A stretch of DNA of 10,629 nucleotides from Pavlovales sp. CCMP2436 (GCA_026770615.1 MU631918.1:4397-15025), one strand, 5' to 3'. Shown: positions 1-7,339, numbered from the stretch's first letter. The notes: generated by a model from the letters alone, not told the origin. A program made the numbers and translations.

Positions 1-123
1 AATAAATATAATGGCAACTCGGCCGCGAGCGTGTGAAGCACCTGTTCATAGTAATCATAGTAAAAATAATAGTAATAATAAATATAATGGCAACTTGGCC
101 GCGAGCGTGTGTAGCGCCTGCCA
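1..123 (-). repeat. Duplicated acceptor edge of the ninth F-box/FIST exon
   Basis: On the minus strand CAG|GCGCTACACACGCTCGCG (exon start 117) and CAG|GTGCTTCACACGCTCGCG (exon start 41) are two copies 76 bp apart, both continuing through GCCNAGTTGCCATTATATTT. Both encode (A/V)LHTLAA(K/E)LP, which fits FIST_C after TPLQ. The copy at 117 runs into a stop with no donor site, so the one at 41, which continues beyond the window, is more likely the live exon. Confidence 0.7.
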
Positions 124-3070
124 CCAGGGGGTTATGAGAAGGTTTGGGAGAGTAGTGAGGTACCGCAGTTCGATTTGGGGGTATGGGTTTTTTGCTGTTT
201 TTTTAGAATTGCGGGGAGGTGCGCACCTGCAACGGCGTAGTCGAGTCTCCCCCCCTCCCCCCCGAATCATTTTTATTTCGTTTTCCCTAAAAGGAGATTA
301 CTTCAAAGGGGAGGCGCGCACCTGCAACGGCGTGGAGTATAAAATTCCTTTTAAGTTTATAAAACTCCTTTAAAATTTACAAAACTCCACGCGCGCACAT
401 TATTTAAAATAGGCGCGCACCTGCAGCGGCGTGGTCGAGCGCGTGGAGTCGCCGTTCTCGCGCGCAAGGCCCTCCAGCCGCTTGACCACATGCTGCGAGA
501 CCTGTTGAGGGAGGGGGGGGGGAGGGGGAGGGGGGGGACAGGGAGGGAGAGTTTAAGAATACATTTAAAAAAAAATCAATATTGGTCATAATAGAAATAG
601 TAAGAGTAATAGCAGTAGCAGTAATATAGCGATACCTTTTGAAATCGACATTTACAATTGACATCCATTTTTTTTAAGGGGGCGGGGGCGAAATAGTAAA
701 TAAATGGCGCAGCAGCACAAAGCAGGAAATCGCCTCGTGGTCTGGGCACACTGCCCTTGAGGTGGAGTCCGCCTCCGAGAGGGTAAAGTACATGATTATA
801 TATGATTACAAATATTCCTACACCGTTCAAACAACAAGGATATGTTGAGAGAGAGAAAGAAAAAAGAAAGAAAAAAAAAACCTCGTGGCCCGGGCACACG
901 GCCCTGGAGGTAGAGTCCGTCTCCGACACCGTCCACTCGTCAGGCGAGAGCAGCGCCGCGCCGCGCGTGATGGCGGGCATGCACTGATGATGATTCGGAG
1001 GAGGGGGGGGGGTCTATAATAAGACAGGAATGGTAAGAGGCTATAAGACAGGAAAAGGCTTCGGTCCCAATCTCGAAAATGTTCCCCGTCCAATTCCGCG
1101 TCTAGAGGCATCTTCAGACTTCTACCAAAGCTAGAACTAGATAACACAGAGAAATCCGCGCAACACTATCCAAGCTGATCAGACGAACCCTCTATATATA
1201 TGCGTACCGTGTGCCCCCCCTCCAGAAAGAGGCCGATCATGCCAACGCGGCGCAGGCCGGTGCGCAAGCCCTTTTGCGGCGCACGCAGCAGCAGCGTTCC
1301 TGTCGTGTCGCGCTCAACAAGGGCGCCGAGAATCGGAATACCCTTGCCTGCCAAAAAAAAAAAAAAAAAAAAAAAAAAGGAGTTAAATGTCAGGCAACGG
1401 AGAGCCTCAAATTAGAATGCCCTTGCCTTTGAAAAAAAAATAGCGAGGCACTACTAACACACCGCCCTGCAGGATGTCGACCAGCTTGGAGCCGCGCAGC
1501 ACGCTGTCTGCCGCGTCGGCCAGCAGCAGAAGCGAGGTGAGCGCGCCCGGTGCGCCCGATGCCCTGGTATTGGGATTATGACGATATTATTATTGTTGTT
1601 GTTGGTATTATACTCATCAGCAACAAAAAAACAAAAAAAAAACACAAAAAAAACGGTCAGCAGCAACGAGGTGAGTGCGGTGCAAAAAGAACGGATTTCT
1701 GATTAGGACGTCTGTCCCCGAAGACGGTCTCCCGGATATGTCCAGGACCACTCCCCGAGCACACAGATACCGCTCCTCCCTGAGCCTGGTTCCTCAGAGG
1801 GCTTGCGGGGCCAAACCAACTTTACCAAAGAGTGCCCACCTACAGGGGCCAAAGGCGTGCACCTAGAAAAGCCCGAGACCCTTTAAGTATGATATATGAT
1901 TCATATGATTCATGAGATATAATTTGTTCCGCTCGAGAAAGATGAATAGAAGGGTGTCACACTAAATGATGCATTGCTCAAATCGCAAATTACTCATCTG
2001 TATATTATCTATATACATGTGTGTAAATATCTCTAAAAACGTCGAGTCCCGTTCGCGGTCTCCCAGGTAAAACTGGGACCAGCTCCCGAGCCCCCGGATA
2101 CATGTACATGTTCATTAATAATTTGAAATACCTGTGCGCGTCGCTACGGCTTACGATGTCGCGAATGGGCGGGTCACCAACGGCGGATGCAGCGGGGACG
2201 TGCGGGTCGATCTGGGGCTAAAAAAATAAAATAAAAATAAAAATAAAAATGTAAATGTAATTTGTAATTTGTAAATTGTACGCTTAGGGAGATCGCCCCT
2301 ACGCCTTCGGACTGCAAGTCGGGGGGACGTTGAAAGCACTATTCAGCTTGGAGATCGCCTCTGAATGTCTGCAACCCACCGCCTGCTGCCCCACCTTTCT
2401 ATAAGCAAGTCGTAGTTTTTTTTAAAGGGGGCTGCGGGAGCGTGCTGCTCCGGGAGTGCTGTGAGCAAAGGACGTGAACATCTTATTATATACAGGGCGA
2501 TCAGCTTGATGAATTGTCACACCACCAGCTAGAACTCCCCTTCATTAATATGGGGGGGGTGGGGGGTGGGGGCGCAGGAACCTGCGGCCCAGGAAGGGAA
2601 GTGTGCTAGTGTGTGGGTGTGGGTGTGTGTGTGTGCGTGTATTCGGAATCACCTTGCACAAGGGAGGGACGGGGATCAGTGTTCTTAGAAGATCACTGCT
2701 GAGCCGTTGCCAAAAAAAATTAAAAAAAATCGGAATCACCGAAGTACTGCTATCTTTTTATGAGTTTGCTCACGCCGAAGTTTGCTGTGATTCATTTTAC
2801 AAATACGATCCAATTATGCCACCTGGAAAAAGGGGTGCAGCCGGGTGCCCGCGAGGTGCACCAGCGTAACGGAGATGAGTGGGGAGCTCGGCTGATCCAT
2901 CTCGCTCGTGATGCCCTGTTGGGGGGGGGCAGTGAGAGTTGACAGTGTACGCAGGCAGTGTGAGGGTGGGGGAAGAGGGGGCAGTGAGAGAAGACAGTGG
3001 GTTTAGAGAATAGATTTGGAGAGAGAGGGAGAGCAAACGGTGAGGATGGGAGCGGAGAGAGAGCACGCAC

Positions 3071-3107
<37 letters not shown>

Positions 3108-3844
3108 GTACCTCGCTCGAGGTACCGATCACGCCGTGCCGTGAGACTGCACCAAACACGACGCAGGACTTGGGCAGCAGCTGCGCCAGTACCTCGGCCA
3201 CAGGTACCATCTCCTCCGACGCAAAGACGAGGCAGAGCTCGGGCTGTGCCGGCATCGCAAGCTGGTCCAAAATCGAGCGCGCGTGCGCCACCTATGGACG
3301 CGGGAGCAAGGAGAGTGAACAAGCGGGGATGAGGAGCCGCGAGCAGCAGGCAGCGAGGAGCAGGCAGTGAGCAGCAGTCAGCGCACTCTCGCACCTCGCG
3401 CAGGCTCTTGTTGAGCGCACTCTGCTGCGCGGCCTCGACGAGCTCGAGCCGCTCAGAGAGTGCGGCCTTGAGATTCGCCTCCGAGCCTGTCTCCGACTCG
3501 AGCTCCGCCGTATCGATGCTGAGGCCTGCGAGCAGGTGCTTGAGCTCAGGCACGCCCAGCACGCCCAGCCCAAGCGGCGGCTGCTCGGCTACCACGCCCT
3601 GCGCCAATATCGCGCTGCGCACGTAGGGCTGCCGCGCGACTCTCGACCCGATCTTGCGCAGCAGCGCGCACGTGCAGCAGAGGGCGGACATCGCCTCGTA
3701 GGACACCTTGGGCAGCAGATAGAGCTCTAGAAGATCCTCGCCCAGCGCGAGCAGGTCCATCTTCCCGTCATCTGGGAACGCTGCGGGTGGCAAACTCGCC
3801 CCCATGACCTGCTCGTGTGCGGTGGATCTCATCGCACCCGTCAT
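1..3844 (-). CDS. F-box / FIST domain protein (FBXO22-like), eight exons plus a ninth at the edge; 3' end outside window
   Basis: Predicted adaptor of an SCF-type ubiquitin ligase: the F-box would bind Skp1 and the FIST module would act as a ligand or substrate sensor. Exons (minus): 3844-3395, 3291-3112, 2915-2823, 2217-2132, 1563-1463, 1347-1208, 983-882, 501-421, then an edge exon starting at 117 or 41. All eight have AG acceptors and GT donors with matching phases (0,0,0,2,1,0,0,0), giving 411 codons. The F-box spans about residues 31-72 (LGEDLLELYLLPKVSYEAM). FIST_N includes LCLVFASEEMVPVAEVL, VVFGAVSRHGVIGTSSE and LISVTLVHLAGTRLHPFF. Later FIST blocks include LTSLLLLADAADSVL, GIPILGALVE, RRVGMIGLFLEGG, MPAITRGAALLSPDEWTV and TPLQ-LHTLAA, in the order known for human FBXO22 and bacterial FIST proteins. 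The remaining FIST_C lies left of the window. The start is the first ATG; ATGs at 3832 and 3802 are alternatives. Exon 4 is the least certain: its sequence is not diagnostic, but length and phase fit. Confidence 0.8.
216..453 (-). repeat. Triplicated donor edge of F-box/FIST exon 8
   Basis: The exon 8 end plus donor (ACGCCGCTGCAG|GTGCGC, 415-432) recurs as ACGCCGTTGCAG|GTGCGC at 316-333 and 221-238. All three would read TPLQ followed by a GT donor. The two extra copies lie in the following intron without the rest of the exon. Confidence 0.75.
733..928 (-). repeat. Duplicated 3' half of F-box/FIST exon 7
   Basis: About 48 bp at 881-928 (end of exon 7, encoding roughly SETDSTSRAVCPGHE and its donor) are repeated at 733-780 with about seven mismatches, reading SEADSTSRAVCPDHE. 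The extra copy has GAG|GCG instead of GAG|GTT, so its donor is lost. Confidence 0.8.
1327..1440 (-). repeat. Duplicated acceptor edge of F-box/FIST exon 6
   Basis: Poly-T followed by GGCAG|GCAAGGGTATTCCGATT (exon start 1347) is echoed 81 bp upstream in the transcript by poly-T, CAAAG|GCAAGGGCATTCTAATT (about 1408-1440). Both carry a T-run, an AG and the first codons of the exon. Confidence 0.65.
1353..1378. repeat. 26-nt poly-A tract (polypyrimidine tract of exon 6 acceptor)
   Basis: An uninterrupted run of 26 A on the plus strand, that is poly-T ending 3 nt before the CAG acceptor at 1350-1348, as expected for a strong polypyrimidine tract. Confidence 0.9.
1526..1680 (-). repeat. Partial duplication of F-box/FIST exon 5 interior
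   Basis: Plus-strand GGCCAGCAGCAGAAGCGAGG TGAGCGCG in exon 5 recurs at about 1656-1679 as GGTCAGCAGCAACGAGG TGAGTGCG (3-nt deletion, three substitutions), inside the preceding intron. Confidence 0.5.
1709..2100. repeat. Degenerate 62-bp direct repeat (1709-1770 and 2040-2100)
   Basis: The two segments align without gaps at roughly two thirds identity, sharing CGGTCTCCC, GGACCA, CCCGAGC and GATAC. The right copy also contains a small stem (GGTCTCCCAG with CTGGGACC). Both lie in the fourth F-box/FIST intron. Confidence 0.45.
1916..1937 (+). repeat. Dispersed repeat fragment (TATAATTTGTTCCGCTCGAG)
   Basis: Shares TTTGTTCCGCTCGAG exactly with 7397-7411 and TATAATTT.TTCCGCTCGAG with unit 1. It lies in the fourth intron of the F-box/FIST gene. 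Confidence 0.5.
2220..2250. repeat. A-rich (AAAAAT)n microsatellite
   Basis: AAAAATAAAAT repeats next to the exon 4 acceptor; on the sense strand this is a T-rich polypyrimidine tract ending in TTTAG. Confidence 0.75.
2499..2534 (-). repeat. Dispersed repeat fragment within the third F-box/FIST intron
   Basis: The reverse complement reads TTCTAGCTGGTGGTGTGACA then ATTCATCAAGCTGATC, matching 7340-7381. Confidence 0.6.
2603..2640. repeat. GT-rich microsatellite
   Basis: Imperfect (GT)n/(GTGTGG)n tract in the third intron of the F-box/FIST gene. A neighbouring G-run at 2551-2571 adds to the low complexity. Confidence 0.8.
2924..2998 (-). repeat. Duplicated pyrimidine tract before F-box/FIST exon 3
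   Basis: On the plus strand GGGGGCAGTGAGAG(TT/AA)GACAGTG occurs at about 2924-2946 and 2976-2998. On the sense strand these are pyrimidine-rich blocks, the nearer one running directly into the exon 3 acceptor. Confidence 0.6.
3073..3106. repeat. 34-nt poly-A tract (poly-T on the sense strand of F-box/FIST intron 2)
   Basis: An uninterrupted run of 34 A starts 3 nt from the GTACG donor of intron 2. Homopolymer length may be unreliable in the assembly. Confidence 0.9.
3339..3380 (-). repeat. Three 14-nt tandem units in F-box/FIST intron 1
   Basis: GCGAGCAGCAGGCA, GCGAGGAGCAGGCA and GTGAGCAGCAGTCA follow one another exactly, filling much of the 103-nt intron 1. Confidence 0.75.
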
Positions 3845-4573
3845 GGCGGTTCGCAGATCGTAGCGGCAACCCCTGTCCGGTTGAGACCCGTACTTCCACT
3901 ACCAGCTTGGAAAAAATGATGGAATTTTCTCCGTGGCTTAACGTACGTAGTTTCACCTTGGTGGAGAACGTACGGGTCTTTATCGGACATCGGCAACCCC
4001 AATCGAAATCAAGGGGGGTAAAAATAACCCCAATACTGAATGTGGCGATTTCGCGCAAGTGCGAAATCATCATCGAGCCCGTCCAAGTCCATAGTTCTTC
4101 CCGGCAACCCGCAACCCGCCGCCCGGCAATTTCAATGCGAAACATCATCGTCATCTGACTCTGAGGCGCGTGGCTGTCACAAGGGGTGTTGACTGTCGCG
4201 CAAGCAGACGAGAGTTAGAAAGACGTTCGACCCCTACTTACGCATCGACCAGCTGCCACGCCGTCATTTTGATCATTATTTGATCAGGGGATTTTGTTAG
4301 CGAAAATCGATGTCCATCGAATGTCCTTTTATTTTATCATCGAGCTTCGATCTGAGGCACGCGTGGCAGGCAAGAGGTGTAGACGGTCGAGCCTCTAATA
4401 ACGGTCGTAGCTAATATTATTAGTTCTGACTAATCGATGACGCTGTTTAGTTTTTAGTTTTCGTTAACTAGTAGTTAGTTTCTGTTTGAGTGTTCGTTAT
4501 TTTTTTTATAATAACTAACTTCATTAACTAGGTCGAAAAGACGAGATGGGAGTCGGGACTGAGAGTTTCGGAG
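3845..4573. promoter_or_regulatory. Intergenic region between presenilin 3' end and F-box/FIST 5' end
   Basis: Both flanking genes read leftwards, so this holds the presenilin 3' untranslated region and the upstream region of the F-box/FIST gene. I see no convincing coding exon. It contains the 117-bp inverted repeat at 3874-3990, a perfect 8-bp stem-loop (GATTTCGC 4047-4054 with GCGAAATC 4061-4068), a degenerate pair of GC-rich blocks (about 4161-4199 and 4353-4392, both CTGAGGC...GTGT..AC.GTCG), and an AT-rich, TTAACTAG-containing stretch at 4440-4530. No TATA box or polyadenylation signal stands out. Confidence 0.4.
3874..3990. repeat. Small inverted-repeat insertion (117 bp) flanked by a 10-bp direct repeat
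   Basis: The arms 3875-3893 and 3970-3988 are inverted repeats matching at 16 of 19 positions, including a perfect AGACCCGTAC/GTACGGGTCT core, with weaker complementarity continuing inward. The unit lies between two exact copies of CGGCAACCCC (3864-3873 and 3991-4000). It looks like a miniature transposon with a target duplication. However, CGGCAACCC also occurs at about 4102, so the direct repeat may be a local motif. It begins 30 bp upstream of the F-box/FIST start codon. Confidence 0.45.
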
Positions 4574-5940
4574 TCAGATGAAAACGACCTGCTCGTTGAG
4601 CATCTCGACCATCGGTGTCACCAAGTAGGCCGTCAGGAAGTAGAAGACCATACCGAGCCCGATCGAGATGGGGAGGGCGGGCAAGGCCTTCTGGTAGATG
4701 GCCAGCAGCAGCAGCGTCGTGCCCAGGCCCATGAGGATGGCTACAAAGCAGGTGACTACTGTGGTCACGTCGTGCAGCATGGCGCGACCGATGAGCACCG
4801 AGTAGAAGACAAAATCGCCCAGGCCGAGCTTCACGTCGTCCGCTGCAGGGGGGGGGGTGGCTGTGTCAGAGGTTAAGTCTCGCCGCCCCGTGCTGCACGC
4901 GCCCCTTCGAAGGGAGAGGGAGAGGGGGGCACCTTCGTAGACGAGCCCTGGGATCGGCTCGTTGCGCCGCTGCGACTCCTCCACGAGACCCTTGAGCGGG
5001 CCGTGGGGTGTGAGCACGGCGATGAGGTCCCACACGGAGACGGCAGCCAGGATGGACCAGGTCGTCCAATCGGGCAACTTCGTGAGCGACCACGCAAGCA
5101 GCACGCTCACGATAACCAGGTAGGTCTGCTTCAAGATCGGTGGCGACGGCCAGAAGACGACGCGCACGCCGACAGCCGCGAAGTTCCACAGCAGGAATGT
5201 GCCGCTCACCGAGTCCATTGCAATGTCCAGGTGCACGATCAGCATGCTGCTCCAACGGGCAAGGGGGGCGGCGCGCAGCCGGGGGGCGTCAGCAGCGACG
5301 CGCGCGCCCGCTGGCGCATGGGCGGAGCGCGCGATGGGGTGGGCGCTCACTAGGCTACGAGCCCGCCGAAGCTGGCGAGCAGCATGCCGACGCTGGTGAT
5401 GAGCCAGGCGTAGATGAGCTTGGTGCAGTGGAACTTGTAGAGAAGGAAGAGGAGCGTAGTCACACCAACGATGAGCGCGATGAAGATGGCCGCGTTCTCG
5501 ACCGAGCCCGCCAGCTTGGTCGAGGTCGAGTCCTCCTCCTTCTCCTCGTACACCATCATGTTGGAGAAGGAGCCGGAGACGGGCGACGAGTTCAACACAC
5601 CCACCAGGCCCACCACGAGCAGCATGGTGGCGGACACGGGCTTTATCAGCGAGTCGACCTGCGCGAACAGGTCCGACGCCGGCTCCGAGCCATTCTCGCT
5701 CGCGGTGTCCCCCCCGCCGGAAGCCGCGAGCGGCTCGCGTATGCTCGACGACCGAGGCTGCGTGAGCTCGATCGCCTGCGCGGCGACGATGTGCGAAGAG
5801 AAGTCACTGGCCGCAGACTGGCGGCCTGGCTCGAGCAGGCGGCTGGCTTGCTCGACCTGCTCGGTGCCGCATAGGCTGTCCATAAGGGGGGCGTGTCTGT
5901 CCTCGCAGGATCCCCCGCTGTCCATCCACCGCGCGCCCAA
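4574..5940 (-). CDS. Presenilin, catalytic subunit of gamma-secretase (three exons, 390 aa)
   Basis: Intramembrane aspartyl protease (family A22A) that cleaves type I membrane proteins in a complex with nicastrin, APH-1 and PEN-2. Exons (minus): 5940-5351, 5246-4933, 4842-4574, total 1173 nt, TGA stop at 4576-4574. Intron 1 (104 nt) starts GTGAGC and ends GAGCAG; intron 2 (90 nt) starts GTGCCC and ends CCCTGCAG. Residues 1-97 are a polar, Ser-rich tail. TM1 is about 98-117; TM2 begins ENAAIFIALIVGVTTLLFLL (N149 matches human N135). The first catalytic aspartate is D270 in SVWDLIAVL and the second is D311 in LGLGDFVFYS. The PAL motif is residues 356-358 within KALPALPISI, and the protein ends in the short hydrophobic tail typical of the family. 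Length is close to plant presenilins and shorter than human (467), mainly because the TM6-TM7 loop is very short. The start is the longest-ORF ATG; ATGs for M6 and M20 are also possible, since the N-terminus is not conserved. Confidence 0.93.
4843..4932 (-). other. Presenilin intron 2: 90 nt, open and in frame
   Basis: The splice GAAG|GTGCCC...CCCTGCAG|CGGAC joins VYE to ADDVKLGLGDF, which matches the family closely. The intron length is a multiple of three and its sense reading has no stop, so the unspliced mRNA also encodes a full presenilin with 30 extra residues (Arg-, Ser- and Pro-rich) in the TM6-TM7 loop. A run of ten C precedes the acceptor. The splice call is supported by the consensus ends and by the alignment; loop retention is a real alternative. 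Confidence 0.7.
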
Positions 5941-6054
5941 CCCGGCGTGCTAGCGCCCCAATCCGGCGCTCTTCGATGGCGGCGCGAATCCTGATTTAAA
6001 AAAAGTGCGACACTTTTTACACTCCGCCGCCAGCTCGCCACACGCGTGCCAATC
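5941..6054 (-). promoter_or_regulatory. Short upstream region of presenilin
   Basis: Only 114 bp separate the presenilin ATG from the tandem MITE copy. The stretch contains a perfect small inverted repeat, AAAAAGTG-CGA-CACTTTTT (6000-6018). Any core promoter must lie here or within the transposon. This is positional inference; no recognised promoter motif is visible. Confidence 0.35.
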
Positions 6055-6226
6055 GGGTCGAAATCCGAATTAGTGGCACGATTCTGCACTGGGGAGGGAG
6101 AAAAGCGGTGGCCGGGTCGAAGAAGTAGACATCGTTCGCCCCTGCGCGCTAAGTGTCGATAGCTGCTGTCGAATAAAGCCCTCCTCGACGGTTGGGGCCC
6201 GATTTGTTTGCCTCTCGTGTGCCTCT
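6055..6226 (+). repeat. Tandem 172-bp duplication of the left end of MITE copy A
   Basis: This segment repeats the first 172 bp of the adjoining full element (6227-6398) with few substitutions, including the terminal inverted repeat and the GCACTGGGGAGGGAGAAAAG and CCTGCGCGCTAAGTGTCGAT blocks. It then passes straight into the terminal repeat of the full copy, so the locus reads left end, left end, rest of element. It is bounded on the left by the AATC direct repeat. Confidence 0.85.
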
Positions 6227-6646
6227 GGGTCGAAATCCGAATTAGTGGCACGGTTCTGCACTGGGGAGGGAGAAAAGCGGTGGCCGGGTCGAAGAAGTAG
6301 ACATCGTTCGCCCCTGCGCGCTAAGTGTCGATAGCTGCTGTCGAATAGAGCCCTCCTCGAGGGTCGGAGCCCAATTTGTGTGCCTCTTGTGTGCCTCTGG
6401 GGTCGAGAACATACTAAAGATAACTAACATTTCCGATTCTCAGCGTTCGGAAGCGAAAAGAAAGTCATGGTTCCCGAAGTGGTGCACAAAAGTTAGCTGC
6501 GGATTCATAAATGGGGCGCCGCCCCATTCACGAATCCGCAACTAACTTTTGTGCACCACCTCCGGTTCGTGAATTACTCTGAAGGATTTTCACCGGATTT
6601 TTTTGCGATTTCCCCCCGGACTGGCCACTGATTCGGATTTCGACCC
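6227..6646 (+). mobile_element. MITE-like non-autonomous DNA transposon, copy A (420 bp)
   Basis: The element begins GGGTCGAAATCCGAATTAGT and ends with the reverse complement of nearly the same sequence; the terminal inverted repeats are 23 bp (6227-6249 and 6624-6646) with one mismatch. It encodes no transposase. A second copy in the opposite orientation at 9442-9861 is also exactly 420 bp, which fixes the boundaries. The 4-bp AATC lies left of the tandem pre-copy (6051-6054) and right of the element (6647-6650), so the composite 6055-6646 appears to be flanked by a target-site duplication. The superfamily is not clear from these ends. Confidence 0.85.
6479..6559. repeat. 81-bp near-palindrome inside MITE copy A
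   Basis: Two 40-bp arms, beginning GTGGTGCACAAAAGTTAG and ending in its complement, meet at a GGGGCG/CGCCCC centre with a 1-nt spacer. The arms differ at three positions. As RNA this would form a long, almost unbroken hairpin. Confidence 0.9.
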
Positions 6647-6760
6647 AATCGGCCCATCCTGATCGCGCGTGAACAGGCACACCGGCAACCAGCGACATGC
6701 GCATCTTTTTGTTATAGCAAAACTTAGGTTTTTAATCTTCACCCGTCAGTAGGGGGGGAG

Positions 6761-6958
6761 GTGGGCTGGCGCTGTCACAAGTGGCAGGAGGCGCTCGGCT
6801 GGCCGATCGATCGACTGGAGCTCGAGCAGACAAGCATGTTCTGGCGGCTTGTGGATCTTCGCATGCCCATCTGCTTCGCCATCTCCTGCCATGCCGTACG
6901 GATCATTGACGCCAATCGCAACCCGGCCCGGGCGGGCGTGCAATTCTTCTGCCTGTGA
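6761..6958 (+). pseudogene. Possible exon or gene relic (doubtful, about 65 codons)
   Basis: This stretch reads open in one plus frame up to a TGA at 6956-6958, with roughly three quarters of third positions G or C, as in the confident exons, and a Trp-rich translation (WRCHKWQEALGWPIDRLELE, FWRLVDLRMPICFAISC). There is no ATG at its left end, and a G-rich AG (GGGGGGGAG|GTGGGC) could serve as an acceptor. No partner exon was found upstream, and no protein family was recognised. It may be the terminal exon of a decayed gene or simply a GC-rich chance ORF. The overlapping minus-strand ORF is less protein-like. Confidence 0.22.
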
Positions 6959-7159
6959 TTCGGCGATGGTCGTATGCTTCCAGCCTGCCATTTGTAATTG
7001 TTTCCCATCTGTAATTGTCTGCACACTCCATTCCCCAAGCGCAGTGTACAAGCGTCCAAACTAATGTTCCAGTCTTTCTGACTGACTACATAAAGTGGTC
7101 TAGATTCATCAGGTCTGGTCGGTGTGAGGTTTTTTGCAATGTGTCTCGCATCGGAATAT

Positions 7160-7236
7160 TTGGATGCATCTGAGCCACTAATATACTATATAATTTATTC
7201 CGCTCGAGACCCCTCATCGTCGTCGGTTCATATAAC
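7160..7236 (+). repeat. Degenerate dispersed repeat, unit 1
   Basis: Shares CATCTGAGC..ACTAATATAC and then TTCCGCTCGAG..CCTCATCGTCGTCGGTT with the unit at 7340-7437. The TTCCGCTCGAG core (7198-7208) is preceded by TATAATTT, as in a third occurrence at 1916-1937. Confidence 0.6.
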
Positions 7237-7339
7237 AACGATTGCTGGTATGGATTCAAGCTGGCATCTGGCTGTCCTGGGAGTTGTGCTGGTCTGAGCG
7301 CTGCGTCGCCCATTGCCAACATATCTTAACGTAGGGGGA

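Noticed and set aside
1..453. CRISPR-like array of the short GCGCACCTGCAACGGCGT repeats
   Set aside because: Only three copies with irregular spacing, and each matches the edge of a coding exon; the setting is eukaryotic.
2040..2100. Possible tRNA-like fold (GGTCTCCCAG...CTGGGACC)
   Set aside because: There is one stem only; no T-arm or acceptor stem consensus could be found around it.
2792..3844. Single 350-codon minus ORF
   Set aside because: Its middle and end translate introns, including a poly-Phe stretch from the T34 tract. Only the first 150 codons are the real exon 1; better frames exist downstream.
3768..4158. Overlapping plus and minus ORFs in the presenilin to F-box/FIST spacer
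   Set aside because: They span the 117-bp inverted repeat and hairpins, have unremarkable composition, and neither shows a recognisable domain.
5140..5874. Plus-strand ORF of 244 codons
   Set aside because: Antisense shadow of the GC-rich presenilin exons, with an Arg- and Gly-rich low-complexity translation.
5646..6251. Minus ORF of 201 codons crossing the presenilin start and the MITE
   Set aside because: Wrong frame relative to presenilin exon 1, and it runs through transposon sequence; no protein family is visible.
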